The notes beneath the pieces were generated by a model, which made no database searches, had not been told where the DNA came from, and saw nothing but the letters and a program-made list of their open reading frames with translations. From Pseudomonadota bacterium (GTDB lineage: Bacteria > Pseudomonadota > Gammaproteobacteria > Steroidobacterales > Woeseiaceae): DNA of 64,000 bases. The stretch lies in the NCBI GenBank assembly GCA_022563195.1, contig JADFNV010000009.1:29910-93909 (forward strand), written 5' to 3'. This document shows positions 53,173-62,950 of this stretch, in pieces; the first letter of the stretch is position 1; each line of letters begins with the position of its first letter. A program made the translations under genes and the position numbers.

Positions 53173-54141
53173 TCAATACCGGACCAGAGCGGATCCCCAG
53201 GTGAACCCGGCCCCGAATGCGCCGAACAATAGCAAATGGCCGCTCATGATTCGTCCGTCGCGCACGGCCGTGTCCAGTGCCAGTGGAATAGAGGCACTGG
53301 ATGTGTTCGCCTGTTCGTCCACGGTGACGACAACTCTTTCCATCGGCAGATCCAGCTTCTTGGCTGCAGCCGTTATTATCCGCAGGTTTGCCTGGTGCGG
53401 CACCATCCAGTCGACTTCACTTTTGTCGATGCCATTTTTTGACAAAATCTCTTTGGCAGCGGACCCGAGCATCGCCACAGCCTTGCGGAATACCGCATTG
53501 CCATTCATCCGGATGTATGCCCCTCCGTCTCGAACGGTATCAAAGCCTGACGAAATGCCTTGCGGCACCTCCAGGAGGTTTTCGTATTGCCCGTCCGAAT
53601 GTATGTGCGTCGACAAGATTCCCGGCTCCTCGCAGGCCTGCAGGATCACGGCCCCAGCGCCATCACCAAACAACACCGCCGTGCCCCGATCCTGCCAATT
53701 CACGATTCGGGACATCGTTTCGGAGCCAACGACCAGGGCCGTCTTCGCTCCGCCGGTCTGGATCAGGCGATTGGCGATATCCAGGACATAGATAAAGCCT
53801 GAGCAAGCTGCTTGTATGTCGAACGCCGGGCTGCCATGGATGCCGAGTTGTCGCTGCATAATGCACGCGGTACTTGGGAATACCTTGTCCGGCGTCGACG
53901 TTGCAACGACGATAAGGTCAATTTCGGCGACGTCGATATCGGCCATTTCGATGGCTTTACGCGCCGCGCAGAGACCCATATCGGCAGACGTTTCGCCCTC
54001 TGCCGCAATATGGCGCCTTTTAATTCCCGTGCGCTCCCGGATCCACGCGTCCGTCGTATCCAGTGTCTTCTCGAGATCCTTATTGGTGACGACTCTGGCA
54101 GGCAGATATGAGCCGGTTCCAGTTATTCGTGAGTACACCAT
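53173..54141 (-). CDS. fabH: 3-oxoacyl-ACP synthase III
   Basis: 322 aa. Catalytic triad Cys113 (QAACSGF), His249 (VPHQANLRI) and Asn279 (NTSSASIP) is complete. Standard-looking proteobacterial FabH that starts fatty-acid synthesis from acetyl-CoA and malonyl-ACP. It is not in the fab cluster at 23-27 kb but downstream of the P450 and FAAL-ACP genes with a 14 bp gap. It could be the only FabH, or serve that pathway. Confidence 0.93.
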   Translation of the reverse strand: MVYSRITGTGSYLPARVVTNKDLEKTLDTTDAWIRERTGIKRRHIAAEGETSADMGLCAARKAIEMADIDVAEIDLIVVATSTPDKVFPSTACIMQRQLGIHGSPAFDIQAACSGFIYVLDIANRLIQTGGAKTALVVGSETMSRIVNWQDRGTAVLFGDGAGAVILQACEEPGILSTHIHSDGQYENLLEVPQGISSGFDTVRDGGAYIRMNGNAVFRKAVAMLGSAAKEILSKNGIDKSEVDWMVPHQANLRIITAAAKKLDLPMERVVVTVDEQANTSSASIPLALDTAVRDGRIMSGHLLLFGAFGAGFTWGSALVRY

Positions 54142-54155
54142 GCGCTTGATCCCGA

Positions 54156-56093
54156 TTAGTCCTTGCTGCGTATGAAGTCAGCGATTTCTCGCAATGTCGG
54201 ATAGTCGAACAAATCACTGATATCAAACTTGCCAGGATGACGCTCGTCGATGGCGAGTACGATTTCAGTCAGGGTCAGCGAGCTTACACCGACTTCGAAC
54301 AGGTTGTCGTCAGGACCGATCGCGCGATCCTTGGCAAATTCCCTGCAAATCGCTACAAGTTCCACAATCATTGGATCATCGTCAATAGCAGCCGATTCCG
54401 CAACTGGAGACACCTGCCCCATGACATCGCTGAATTCCCCATCGACGTAGGCGCTCAGCAGCTGGACCCGTTGGACCTTGCCGCTCGTCGTCTTCGGCAC
54501 CCTTGAGATAGGAATAACGTGATCGACCTCGAGACCGGTCTGCTCACCTACCCTGGCGCGCACCGCATCCGCTATGGCGCCAAACGCCTCGAGATCCTGT
54601 CGGTACAGCACGAAGACAAGCAGTTCTTCCGTCTGGCTGTCCGTCGTTTTCGTGCCGCCCACAACGACCTTGCCGAGTTCGAGGCCGTCGATACGGGCGA
54701 TGACTGCTTCGATATCATGCGGGTAATAGTTCTGTCCGTTGACGATGATGATGTCTTTCGAGCGTCCCGTAATGACGAGCTGGCCACCGACGAAAACACC
54801 GCAATCGCCGGTCCGCAGCCAGCCGTCGCTGGTGAACAAATCTGCGGTTGCCTGCGTATCGCCATAGATTTTCTCAGTGACACTCGCGCCGCGAAGCAGA
54901 ATGTGGCCAATTTTGCCGTCGGTCAGAACGTCGTCGGCATCATCAACCAGGCGAATCTCCACGTCGCGTACGGCAGAACCGACCTTAATGAAGCTAACAG
55001 CGTCAGCATCTCCGACGTCTGCGGTCTCGTAGGCCTCGCCGACCCGCAAGCTGTGGCGATTCACGCATATACGAGAGTATTCGTCGCCGGGCCTGGACAG
55101 CGCGACGCCGACAGTGGCTTCGGCGAGCCCGTACACAGGAAACATTGCGCTTCGCTGCAGTCCGTGGGGCGCCAGCGCGGCAAGAAATTCCTCGCACAAC
55201 TCGTACGATATCGGTTCTGCCCCGTTCAGTATCAGCTTGACGCAGGACAGGTCGAGATCCGCAAGTCCCTTGCGCTCGAAGAGCCTCAGAAAGTGCTTGT
55301 AGCCGAAATTGGGCGAACAGAGCTGCGTCGCTCGCAATTCGTTGGCCTTGCTCATCCAAAGCAGCGGCCGTCGGACGAACACGCTCGTATCCATCACAGC
55401 GTGATTCATGCCCGCAGCCATGACGCTGAGGTGGTAGCCGATCAGGCCCATGTCATGAGTCAGCGGCATCCAGCTCAGGCTTTGATCGTGCTCCATCCAG
55501 TGTGTGGCCTCGACAATGGCCCTGATATTGGTGCATAGATTCCTGTGCGTCAGGCACACGCCCTTGGGATTGCCCGTGGACCCGGATGAATACTGGATGA
55601 AGGCGATGTCGTCGGGCGTCGGACTGCATAGCTCGCCGTCATTGCCTGTCTTGACATCGCCAATCAGTACGGTCCGCGACTCCAGAATTGCCGTGGCACC
55701 GTCGAGACCCTGGGCCCTCGAAAATACAAGCAATCGATCGAGCAGGTCGGACTCCGTAAACAAGGTCGCGTTCTGCAACTGACGCAGGATGCGCAACAGT
55801 TTGAGCCGGTGCTCATCGCTGATGCCGACCCCAATAGGAACGGGCACGATACCGCCCAACATCGCTGCCCAAAAGGCGACGACAAAACTCTCGTTCGACT
55901 TGCTGAAAATAACCAGCTGATCGCCGCTTTGCATGCCTCGCGACTGCAACGAACCCAGCAACGCAATCGCTCGATCCCAGAGATCAGCGAACGTGACGAT
56001 GCTTTCATCACGTTCACCTTCGATGAACCTGATGTGTCGGTCCCTGCCGCGGACGTCATCGAGCAGGTCAATCAGCGTGTCGTAGAGTTGCAT
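54156..56093 (-). CDS. fatty-acyl-AMP ligase fused to a carrier domain
   Basis: 645 aa. The adenylation domain (1 to about 550) has YSSGSTGNPKG, the PVYGLAEATVG block, RTGDCG and a C-terminal SGKVQR lysine. Sequence and layout match FAAL-type ligases that hand activated fatty acid to ACP rather than CoA. A C-terminal acyl-carrier domain follows, with Ser605 in GVSSLTLTEI as the likely phosphopantetheine site. It is the middle gene of P450-FAAL-fabH, with spacing of 3 and 14 bp. Confidence 0.93.
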   Translation of the reverse strand: MQLYDTLIDLLDDVRGRDRHIRFIEGERDESIVTFADLWDRAIALLGSLQSRGMQSGDQLVIFSKSNESFVVAFWAAMLGGIVPVPIGVGISDEHRLKLLRILRQLQNATLFTESDLLDRLLVFSRAQGLDGATAILESRTVLIGDVKTGNDGELCSPTPDDIAFIQYSSGSTGNPKGVCLTHRNLCTNIRAIVEATHWMEHDQSLSWMPLTHDMGLIGYHLSVMAAGMNHAVMDTSVFVRRPLLWMSKANELRATQLCSPNFGYKHFLRLFERKGLADLDLSCVKLILNGAEPISYELCEEFLAALAPHGLQRSAMFPVYGLAEATVGVALSRPGDEYSRICVNRHSLRVGEAYETADVGDADAVSFIKVGSAVRDVEIRLVDDADDVLTDGKIGHILLRGASVTEKIYGDTQATADLFTSDGWLRTGDCGVFVGGQLVITGRSKDIIIVNGQNYYPHDIEAVIARIDGLELGKVVVGGTKTTDSQTEELLVFVLYRQDLEAFGAIADAVRARVGEQTGLEVDHVIPISRVPKTTSGKVQRVQLLSAYVDGEFSDVMGQVSPVAESAAIDDDPMIVELVAICREFAKDRAIGPDDNLFEVGVSSLTLTEIVLAIDERHPGKFDISDLFDYPTLREIADFIRSKD

Positions 56094-56096
56094 GGC

Positions 56097-57407
56097 TTAT
56101 TCGCGCCGTGTCAGCGGCAGCATGATATCTCGAGTTGTGCGCAAATTGATGCCAAGCTCAAATTCCGGTTCGCTGTCATCGACCGTGGCCATATGAAAAC
56201 GCGGCAACAACAGGCCGAGGTGAACCTTCATTTCAAGAAACGAGAAATACTCGCCGAGACAGCGTCGCGGACCCAGTGAAAATGGAAAAAAGGGCCGCTC
56301 TTTCTGCGGCGTGTCGGCCGCCGCGAACCTGTCCGGGTCGAAGCGATCAGGGTCGGACCAATAGTGCGCGGTTCGATGCAAAACGTATGGCGACAGGTAT
56401 ATGTCTGTGCCCGCCGGCACATCGTAGTCGGCCAGCTCGTCAGCAGCGTCTGCGCGCCGCGTAAACAGCCATACCGGCGGGTACAAGCGCAAGGTTTCTT
56501 CGAGTACCTGTTGCGTATAACTCATTGTTGCCAGACGCTCATGAGACAGCTCCGACACTTGCTGCAGGACGTCCCTCGCCTCGACCAGCAGCCGTGCCTC
56601 CACATCGGCATGTCGGGCTACCTCGTACCAGACCCAGTTCAACGTATTCGCCGAGGTTTCGAATCCGGCAACGATCAATGTCATCAATTCATCGAACAAT
56701 TCCTTGTCCGTAAACCCCACTCCATCCTTGTCCGTTGCCTGCACGTACATCGACAGCAGATCAAAATCCTCCTCGCTGTCCCGGCTGCGGCGCGACGCAA
56801 TAATTTCGAGCAACATGTCCCGTAACTCTTGCACCTTCATTACGATACGCAGGTCCCGTGTCGAATCGCGGCTCAGAAACGCGAACGGGTTGTCGCCGTC
56901 AACAACTATTCGCGATGCATAATCCGACCCAAATATACTGATCAGGATCAGCTCAAGTGCGAATTCGCTCGTCTCTTGCGTAATATTGATGACGCCATCG
57001 CGCGCCGCCAGCTCAGTCCATCGAATTGCGCGCCGGTCACAGCAATGTGCCATCACACGCAACAGCCGGTGGATTTTCTGCCGCGTAAAAGCAGGCTGGA
57101 TCATTCTGCGCGCACGCCTCCAGGTGTCGCCATCACTGACGATCAGACCGTTTCCAAGCAGCATCTTCACTCGCTCAAAACCGGGCCCTTTGCTGTACTT
57201 GCCATGTCGCTTGACCAGTATCCGTCGGACTTCCACGGGATCATTGATGAAATAGGCCAGTCTCCCGTTCTGCCGCGACATGCTGACAATATCGCCGTAC
57301 TCGGCCTGCAGACGCTGCAGTACGCCGAGAGTCTCAGCGTCGATGCCGAGCCTAACCGGCTGGCTTGGACCAGGAGGTCGCCTGAAAGCAATAGAAGTTT
57401 CGGTCAT
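56097..57407 (-). CDS. cytochrome P450
   Basis: 436 aa from the ATG at 57407. I-helix AGFETSANTL, EETLRL (ExxR), and the heme loop FSLGPRRCLGEY with Cys383 are all intact. No membrane anchor is seen, so it is a soluble bacterial type needing separate redox partners. Next to a FAAL-ACP, an acyl-ACP substrate (as for P450 BioI) is plausible. First gene of the operon; its divergent neighbour is an acyltransferase. Confidence 0.93.
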   Translation of the reverse strand: MTETSIAFRRPPGPSQPVRLGIDAETLGVLQRLQAEYGDIVSMSRQNGRLAYFINDPVEVRRILVKRHGKYSKGPGFERVKMLLGNGLIVSDGDTWRRARRMIQPAFTRQKIHRLLRVMAHCCDRRAIRWTELAARDGVINITQETSEFALELILISIFGSDYASRIVVDGDNPFAFLSRDSTRDLRIVMKVQELRDMLLEIIASRRSRDSEEDFDLLSMYVQATDKDGVGFTDKELFDELMTLIVAGFETSANTLNWVWYEVARHADVEARLLVEARDVLQQVSELSHERLATMSYTQQVLEETLRLYPPVWLFTRRADAADELADYDVPAGTDIYLSPYVLHRTAHYWSDPDRFDPDRFAAADTPQKERPFFPFSLGPRRCLGEYFSFLEMKVHLGLLLPRFHMATVDDSEPEFELGINLRTTRDIMLPLTRRE

Positions 57408-57530
57408 GAACTGCGGTGGGATAGTCGATCGGCTGACGAAATGCAGGCGCAATATTACATTGACCCGGGCCGAACCGATACTGCAAACTCGTATGGCAAC
57501 CGGAATCCGACCTTGAACGAAAACAGACCC
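57408..57530. promoter_or_regulatory. divergent promoter region P450 / acyltransferase
   Basis: About 120 bp between the two start codons must carry promoters for both transcripts. No clear box pair could be picked by eye. Confidence 0.4.
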
Positions 57531-58259
57531 ATGGACTACCAGTCGATCGAGTCCCGCCGTAGCTCGCGGTCGAACCGACGCATGACGGCGCTGCGTCGCC
57601 TTTTCTATTTCCTCGGTCTGCCCGTGCTGCGTGGCCTGTTGGGACTCCTGACATCGACTTATCGCATCGAGGCGATTCTAGGCGCTGAAAACATTGAGCC
57701 CTACCTCGACGGCAAAGCATGCTGCGCCCCGGCGTACTGGCATCAGCACCACATCTTGTGTTCGACGCTCATCCACGGTTGGATTCGGCGCGGATTCAAG
57801 GCCTGTTTCCTCATCTCCGGCTCGGTCGACGGCGAGGTTCCGGAGCGCATCGCACGGGCCTGGGGCGCCGAAGTCATTCGTGGCTCGGCCAACCAGAGCG
57901 GCGCACTCGCGCTCCGGGACATGCAGGGCATGATGAAACGTGGTTTTTCGATCGTCACGACGGCCGATGGCCCACGCGGTCCGAAGTACGTGATCAAGCC
58001 CGGTGTCATTGTCATGGCAAGGATCGGAGGCGTAGCCGTCGTGCCGCTTGCGTGTGCAGCGGAGCGGGCCTGGTACCTCGATCGTTGGGACAATTTCATG
58101 ATTCCCAAGCCCTTCAGCCGCGTGGTAATCGCGATAGGCAAGCCCTACCCGGTGCCTCCCGACGTTCCGCTCGACGCCATCGAGCGGCACAGGCTGAACG
58201 TTCAGGAAACAGTCATGTCTCTAATGAGAGAATCCGAGGACAGATTGCAGATCGGTTGA
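57531..58259 (+). CDS. DUF374 lysophospholipid-acyltransferase-like protein
   Basis: 242 aa from the ATG at 57531. One hydrophobic N-terminal segment (about 20-40) precedes a DUF374 domain: YWHQHHIL, the TTADGPRGPKYVIKPG motif, and the WDNFMIPKPFSRV end. Members act as or resemble acyltransferases in lipid A or membrane lipid assembly. The long open frame upstream is a shadow of the P450. It lies opposite the P450 operon and before the DUF3108 gene. Confidence 0.85.
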   Translation: MDYQSIESRRSSRSNRRMTALRRLFYFLGLPVLRGLLGLLTSTYRIEAILGAENIEPYLDGKACCAPAYWHQHHILCSTLIHGWIRRGFKACFLISGSVDGEVPERIARAWGAEVIRGSANQSGALALRDMQGMMKRGFSIVTTADGPRGPKYVIKPGVIVMARIGGVAVVPLACAAERAWYLDRWDNFMIPKPFSRVVIAIGKPYPVPPDVPLDAIERHRLNVQETVMSLMRESEDRLQIG

Positions 58260-58271
58260 GGAGTGGTATCA

Positions 58272-59015
58272 ATGCGCTACACGTTCGGCAATGTCGTGAC
58301 TTCGGTGATTTACCGTGCAGGCCTGATGGCGGTTGCCGCCATCCTGTCCACGGCGGTTCTGGCGGAGCCATCGCTGACGCCGCATACGGCCGAGTACAAA
58401 GTCAAAATCAGCATCCTCGGCGGCCAGCTAATTACTGAATTAAGGACGACTGAGCACGGCTATATAGCGACACACGTCATCAAGGCCACTGGCATGTCCA
58501 AATTGCTCGCAAGAGGGTCGATCAGCGAATCGTCAGAATTTGTTACCGCGCCCGACGGTGTGCGCCCTACTCACTTCATCTCTGAAGATACTTTATCGCG
58601 AAAAAAAACCCGTACAGTCATCAGTTTCGATTGGGATACCGGTGAGGCGCGAGGAACTGTCAATGGCGAAGACGTGCTGTCGATAATGGACGAACTCGCG
58701 CACGACCGTGTCTCGATTCAATACGAGCTCATGCACGATCTCCTCAACGGTGGCCTCAGCAAACAGTACATACTGTTCGATGTAGACAAGCTCAAGATAA
58801 TCAACGTGCGCAGCATCGGACGCCGGCAAGTCACGGTACCGGCCGGTCAATTCGATGCCGTCGGTATTGAGCACCAGGCGGTCAATTCGAAACGCATTAC
58901 AACGTTTTGGTGTGTTGAAGAGCTAGGCTACTTACCGGTCATTATCGAACAACACCGCAAGGGAAAGTTGCGCGTTCGCGCCGTGCTTAAGAAGTATTCT
59001 CCGATTCAAGGCTAA
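58272..59015 (+). CDS. DUF3108 periplasmic protein
   Basis: 247 aa from the ATG at 58272. Signal peptide (cleavage near VLAEPS), then a DUF3108 beta-rich domain with the HTAEYKVKI opening and the RVSIQYELMHDL and IRHKGKLRV-like strands. GAGGAG overlaps the end of the acyltransferase gene. Structural relatives bind lipids or act in envelope biogenesis; function is unproven. The 3' end overlaps the convergent lipoprotein by 4 bp. Confidence 0.85.
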   Translation: MRYTFGNVVTSVIYRAGLMAVAAILSTAVLAEPSLTPHTAEYKVKISILGGQLITELRTTEHGYIATHVIKATGMSKLLARGSISESSEFVTAPDGVRPTHFISEDTLSRKKTRTVISFDWDTGEARGTVNGEDVLSIMDELAHDRVSIQYELMHDLLNGGLSKQYILFDVDKLKIINVRSIGRRQVTVPAGQFDAVGIEHQAVNSKRITTFWCVEELGYLPVIIEQHRKGKLRVRAVLKKYSPIQG

Positions 59016-59605
59016 CGATAATTCGAGGCAATGCGATCGAACACCTGTTCGACCGACAACTGGATCTCGTTTTTGTGCCGGATCAATATCGAACGAAGCA
59101 ATAGCTGCCCGCCATTATCCAGGCGGTAGGACTCGACCAGTTTTGCGCCATCCGAGGCCAGCGTTTCTATGGCGTAGGACCTGCCCTCCCATCCCGACAC
59201 CCGATCCGCAATCACCGGGCCGACACTGATTTCACGATTCTCACCAAAGCGATACTCCTCAACAATTGCACGATCAAAACTGATGAAAAGGCCAGCCGTC
59301 GTCTGAGTAATCTTAAGGGACTTGCCGGTCTCGAGAAAAACGTGCACGAGCGTCCCACTGGCACGGTTCGATTTGCGATCCCTGCTGCTCGATCTCGTAC
59401 TGATGGGGACACTGCCACCCGCCGCAGCCAGTTCGGCGTCGTCAATGCGCCTGACTGTGTCCATGCTGTCGTCATGGAGTTGCCACAGACCCGACAGATC
59501 GATACCTGCCGGCACCTGGGCCGATTTAGGCATTAGTGATTCTGGCGCCACACAACCGGCGACAGCCAGCAAGAGACTACAGACCGCAATCAGCGGCTGT
59601 CGCAT
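59012..59605 (-). CDS. lipoprotein, unknown
   Basis: 197 aa with lipobox Cys18 (LLAVAGCVAP). A beta-rich domain follows, including GIDLSGLWQLHDD and the IRHKNEIQLSVEQVFDR end. No family recognised. Its ATG abuts the stop of the upstream thioredoxin-TPR gene, so the two are co-translated. Confidence 0.7.
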   Translation of the reverse strand: MRQPLIAVCSLLLAVAGCVAPESLMPKSAQVPAGIDLSGLWQLHDDSMDTVRRIDDAELAAAGGSVPISTRSSSRDRKSNRASGTLVHVFLETGKSLKITQTTAGLFISFDRAIVEEYRFGENREISVGPVIADRVSGWEGRSYAIETLASDGAKLVESYRLDNGGQLLLRSILIRHKNEIQLSVEQVFDRIASNYR

Positions 59606-61204
59606 TCAGACACTCTCCAGGAATGCATCGCAGGCCTTGCGCGATTCATCCTGATGCGACGCGGCAGCGCACACATCGATTACCGATTGCCGAATACTGG
59701 ATAGACCGGCCTGCTGGTCGTTTTCTTCGCCCCAGGTAATCAAATGGCCCTCGAGCCGGCTCAATTGTGCCTTCGGTCGCAAGTAGAAACCGCCGGAATT
59801 TTGCAATTCGTCGATCAGGGCAACAGTTGCGTCATGAATTCGCTGCGTGTCGGTTGGCGCCATTTCCAGCAGACTGACGACGTAGTAATAACCCCATTGA
59901 AATCGCGTCGCCGGCCCTTTGGTCGTGTCGTGGGCTTTTTTGAACCAGTCAATCGCAACATCGAAGTTGCCAGCTCTTTGCTCGATATCGCCGAGTGACA
60001 CCATGAAGTAGTACGGTTGCCTGGAGCGATCCAATTCCGCAGTCAACAGCGTCCTGGCATCGTCATCCATGCCGACCTCGTCGAGAACATTGCCAAGCGC
60101 ATTGATGATCGGCTGGCGTTCATAGACGCTCGGTGTCGTCTCATCAGCCCATGCAACCATGTCGCGAATTTCCTGTTTCAGGCCATCAGAGATTTCGGCC
60201 TCTTCGTCATCCATGCGTTCGAAATCGATCTTGCCAACCAAAGTATAAATGCGCTCACGTTTGTAAACTGATTCATCGGCAGCGATGCTTTCCAGCGCGG
60301 CCATGAATGCCTGTTCAAGATTCCTGCGATCATCGCTATCAGCTTCGCTTAGCTCACTGGTGTAGTCGGCGCCGGAAAACAAAACGAAGAAGATATTGGC
60401 TTTGATCAGTTCAGCGTCTGCAAGAACGGCTGTGATCTGTTGCAGCGCCTCTGCTTTTTGCTCGTCGGTCAAGGGAATCGGATCCTCCTCGGCCGCAGCT
60501 GCGTCCAGCGCTTCATCAAGCCACGCCAGGTACAGGATCGAACGCTCCGTAATTTGCTCGTCCGGACAGGCCTCGTACATGCGGTGAAATGCATCACCGG
60601 TATCGAGTTCGGTTAGGATCTTCGTGTCCTGACCCCAGGAGTAATACGCGAGTAGCGTGCAATCCGCAGCCGCAATCTTTGCGTCATCGGCCATAAGAGC
60701 CGCGACGATTTCGCTTGCCGGCGATATATTATTCAAGGTCAGGTCAAGAATGTTGGCGTATGCCTGCAGATCAATGCCGCCCGGAATTCGGGTCAGTTCA
60801 GTGCCGGCGGAATCGAACACGATCATCGTCGGATAACCACGAACGCCGAATTGTTCGCCATAGGCCTGAGCATTCTCGGTATCGCCGTCAAGATAGACCG
60901 GAATGAACAGCTTGGACCGCTCGATGAATTCGGGGCTCTTGAAGATCGTCGCGCTGATCGCGTGGCATGGGGGGCACCACTCTGCACCCCAATACAGGTA
61001 TGTCGGCTTGCCGGTTTCCAGAGCCGCAGCAAACGCCTCTTCAACAGAGCCATCGAACCAGTCGATACCCTTGGCCGGGTCAAGTCCTACGGTTGCCGCA
61101 GGCTGGGTGGAATCAGCCCCAGTGTCAGAGGAAGGTTGATCCTGACCGGCGCCACAGGCGGTCAGCAGGAGCGCAGCCAGGATTGCAGATAATAAACGAA
61201 CCAT
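59606..61204 (-). CDS. thioredoxin-TPR lipoprotein
   Basis: 532 aa from the ATG at 61204. Lipobox Cys17 (LLLTACGAG). A DsbD-gamma/thioredoxin-like domain has YWGAEWCPPC (Cys77, Cys80) and the cis-Pro in GYPTMIVFD. The rest (about 190-532) is helical and TPR-like. It likely does disulfide chemistry at the envelope. Partner unknown. Confidence 0.87.
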   Translation of the reverse strand: MVRLLSAILAALLLTACGAGQDQPSSDTGADSTQPAATVGLDPAKGIDWFDGSVEEAFAAALETGKPTYLYWGAEWCPPCHAISATIFKSPEFIERSKLFIPVYLDGDTENAQAYGEQFGVRGYPTMIVFDSAGTELTRIPGGIDLQAYANILDLTLNNISPASEIVAALMADDAKIAAADCTLLAYYSWGQDTKILTELDTGDAFHRMYEACPDEQITERSILYLAWLDEALDAAAAEEDPIPLTDEQKAEALQQITAVLADAELIKANIFFVLFSGADYTSELSEADSDDRRNLEQAFMAALESIAADESVYKRERIYTLVGKIDFERMDDEEAEISDGLKQEIRDMVAWADETTPSVYERQPIINALGNVLDEVGMDDDARTLLTAELDRSRQPYYFMVSLGDIEQRAGNFDVAIDWFKKAHDTTKGPATRFQWGYYYVVSLLEMAPTDTQRIHDATVALIDELQNSGGFYLRPKAQLSRLEGHLITWGEENDQQAGLSSIRQSVIDVCAAASHQDESRKACDAFLESV

Positions 61205-61288
61205 TGTATTTCGACCCCGATTTGGCGAATGCGCAACATACACAATATTGGGGCCGTTCGACAGCCAAAAACGGGATTAGTGCCTTAT

Positions 61289-62485
61289 TCAGACAGCAGC
61301 TGCAAGCTCTTTTGTGAGCGCGTTGTGCCGCGTTACACGAACGTCATCCAGTTCGAGCCAGTCTTTAAGCGCGTGCAATTCAATGACCAATTGATCGACA
61401 CACAGCGAGCGGTCGATACCCTCTTCCTCATGCGCCGCCATCACGAGCAACTTCTTTGCCTTGCGATCAGCCTTGAGATCGACTCGGGCTACGATAGATT
61501 CGCCAACGCGAAACGGCAACACGTAGTATCCCCACTTGCGCTGTGCCGCCGGCACATAGATTTCAATGCGGTAATGAAATCCGAACAGACGCTCTGCCCG
61601 CGGCCGATACCAGACGACCGGGTCGAATGGCGACAACAATGATGCGCCTCGAATTTCGCGCGGTAGTTTTGCGGACGCGTAGAGATAGGCAGGCTCATTC
61701 CAGCCATCCACTTCGACCGGCGAAATTGCGCCTTCATCAACGAGTTGCGCAAGCAACGGCGTCGACTCCTTTGGCGACATGCGGAAGTAGTCCGCAAGAT
61801 CCCGCATCGTCGCGACGCCCATGGCACGGGCGGCGCATCGCAGCAATTCGAGTTGCGCCTCATCCTTGGTCAGGGATCGCGACAGGCAGGCGTCCGGCAA
61901 CACGCGCTCAGGCAGATCATAGACACGCTGGAAATTAGGCAGGCGATTCAATACAGCCAGCGATCCCCGGTTGTAATGATAATCGAGGGCCCAACGTGGT
62001 ATCGATCGATGCCAGTCACCGGGTTTTCGTCGCGGCCCAGGAAGCGGCGGCAAATCGTTCGCGGTAACGGCACCGTCGTTCTGTACCTGTTCGAGCGCCG
62101 CTTTGAGGTAAGCGTCGCGATTGCGCAAGCGGCGCAGCGGATTGTGCTTGTGCATCCGATAGGCTTTTCGACGATGATCGAACAGAGACCAACTGCTCGC
62201 TGGAACAATGGACGCTTCATGCGCCCATTGCTCGGTACATTCGCCGCTGCCGTATGCATAACGTTCAAAACGACTTCTCTCATAGGGCCCTAAACGCGAC
62301 CACAGCACCAGAACATGTGCCGGGATGAGGACGTTGACATAGTCGAGTTGCAACACTCCCAGTGTCTCGATCACGCGACGAAAATGCCGGGCATCTGGCG
62401 TTCCCTGCGGGCGCGCCCGATCAAAGCCCTGTGCCGCCAGGGCGATGCGCCTTGCTTGTGCTAGCGAGAGTCGGCTGCGTCGCAT
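61289..62485 (-). CDS. YcaQ/AlkX-type winged-helix DNA glycosylase
   Basis: 398 aa HTH_42 protein. The catalytic strand carries Gln46-Leu47-Asp48 (LQLDYVNVL), the QxD form of the YcaQ (AlkX) subgroup rather than the QxQ form of AlkZ. Other marks are WAHEASIVP and SPFDPVVWYR. The family unhooks DNA interstrand crosslinks. It ends 16 bp after the RidA gene region on the same strand. Confidence 0.9.
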   Translation of the reverse strand: MRRSRLSLAQARRIALAAQGFDRARPQGTPDARHFRRVIETLGVLQLDYVNVLIPAHVLVLWSRLGPYERSRFERYAYGSGECTEQWAHEASIVPASSWSLFDHRRKAYRMHKHNPLRRLRNRDAYLKAALEQVQNDGAVTANDLPPLPGPRRKPGDWHRSIPRWALDYHYNRGSLAVLNRLPNFQRVYDLPERVLPDACLSRSLTKDEAQLELLRCAARAMGVATMRDLADYFRMSPKESTPLLAQLVDEGAISPVEVDGWNEPAYLYASAKLPREIRGASLLSPFDPVVWYRPRAERLFGFHYRIEIYVPAAQRKWGYYVLPFRVGESIVARVDLKADRKAKKLLVMAAHEEEGIDRSLCVDQLVIELHALKDWLELDDVRVTRHNALTKELAAAV

Positions 62486-62501
62486 TCAGATAGGTGCGGT
62501 T

Positions 62502-62906
62502 TTACTCGCCGGTCACGATTGCGTCGGCCTCGATCTCGATAAGCATATCCGGCTCGATCAGTCGTGCGACCTCCACCATTGACGTTGCCGGTGCGATGTC
62601 GCCGAATGCTTCCTGGTGTGCACGCGCGATGTCGGGCCACTGGTCGATGTCGGTCACAAACATTCTGGTGCGAATAACGTGTTCGAGCCCGCAGCCTGCC
62701 TCCTCGAGAGCGGCCGCGATGACTTCAATGCAGCGCTGTGTCTGCAAATAAGGATCGCCCTCACCAACCAGCTCGCCATCCGGGCCAATGGGCGCCGAAC
62801 CCGATACAGCAACAAAGGATCCCACGCGCACGGCTCTCGAGTACCCCACTACTGGCTCCCATGGCGCGCCGGAACGAATATTGATGCGCCTGTCGTCTAT
62901 CGTCAC
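62502..62906 (-). CDS. RidA family protein
   Basis: 134 aa from GTG at 62906, chosen because AGAGAGG lies eight bases before it, whereas a TTG at 62912 would be too close. The compact chorismate-mutase-like fold, VAVSGSAPIGPDG and the VIRTRMFVTD end fit RidA/YjgF enamine-imine deaminases. The arginine of RTRMF is the usual substrate-binding residue. It sits just upstream of the YcaQ-type gene. Confidence 0.9.
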   Translation of the reverse strand: MTIDDRRINIRSGAPWEPVVGYSRAVRVGSFVAVSGSAPIGPDGELVGEGDPYLQTQRCIEVIAAALEEAGCGLEHVIRTRMFVTDIDQWPDIARAHQEAFGDIAPATSMVEVARLIEPDMLIEIEADAIVTGE

Positions 62907-62950
62907 AGTCAAATCCTCTCTTAATGTATTTTTTAAGTAACTATCTTTAT

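Noticed and set aside
56829..57530. Long upstream extension of the DUF374 gene
   Set aside because: It is the antisense shadow of the P450 coding region; the true domain begins after 57531.
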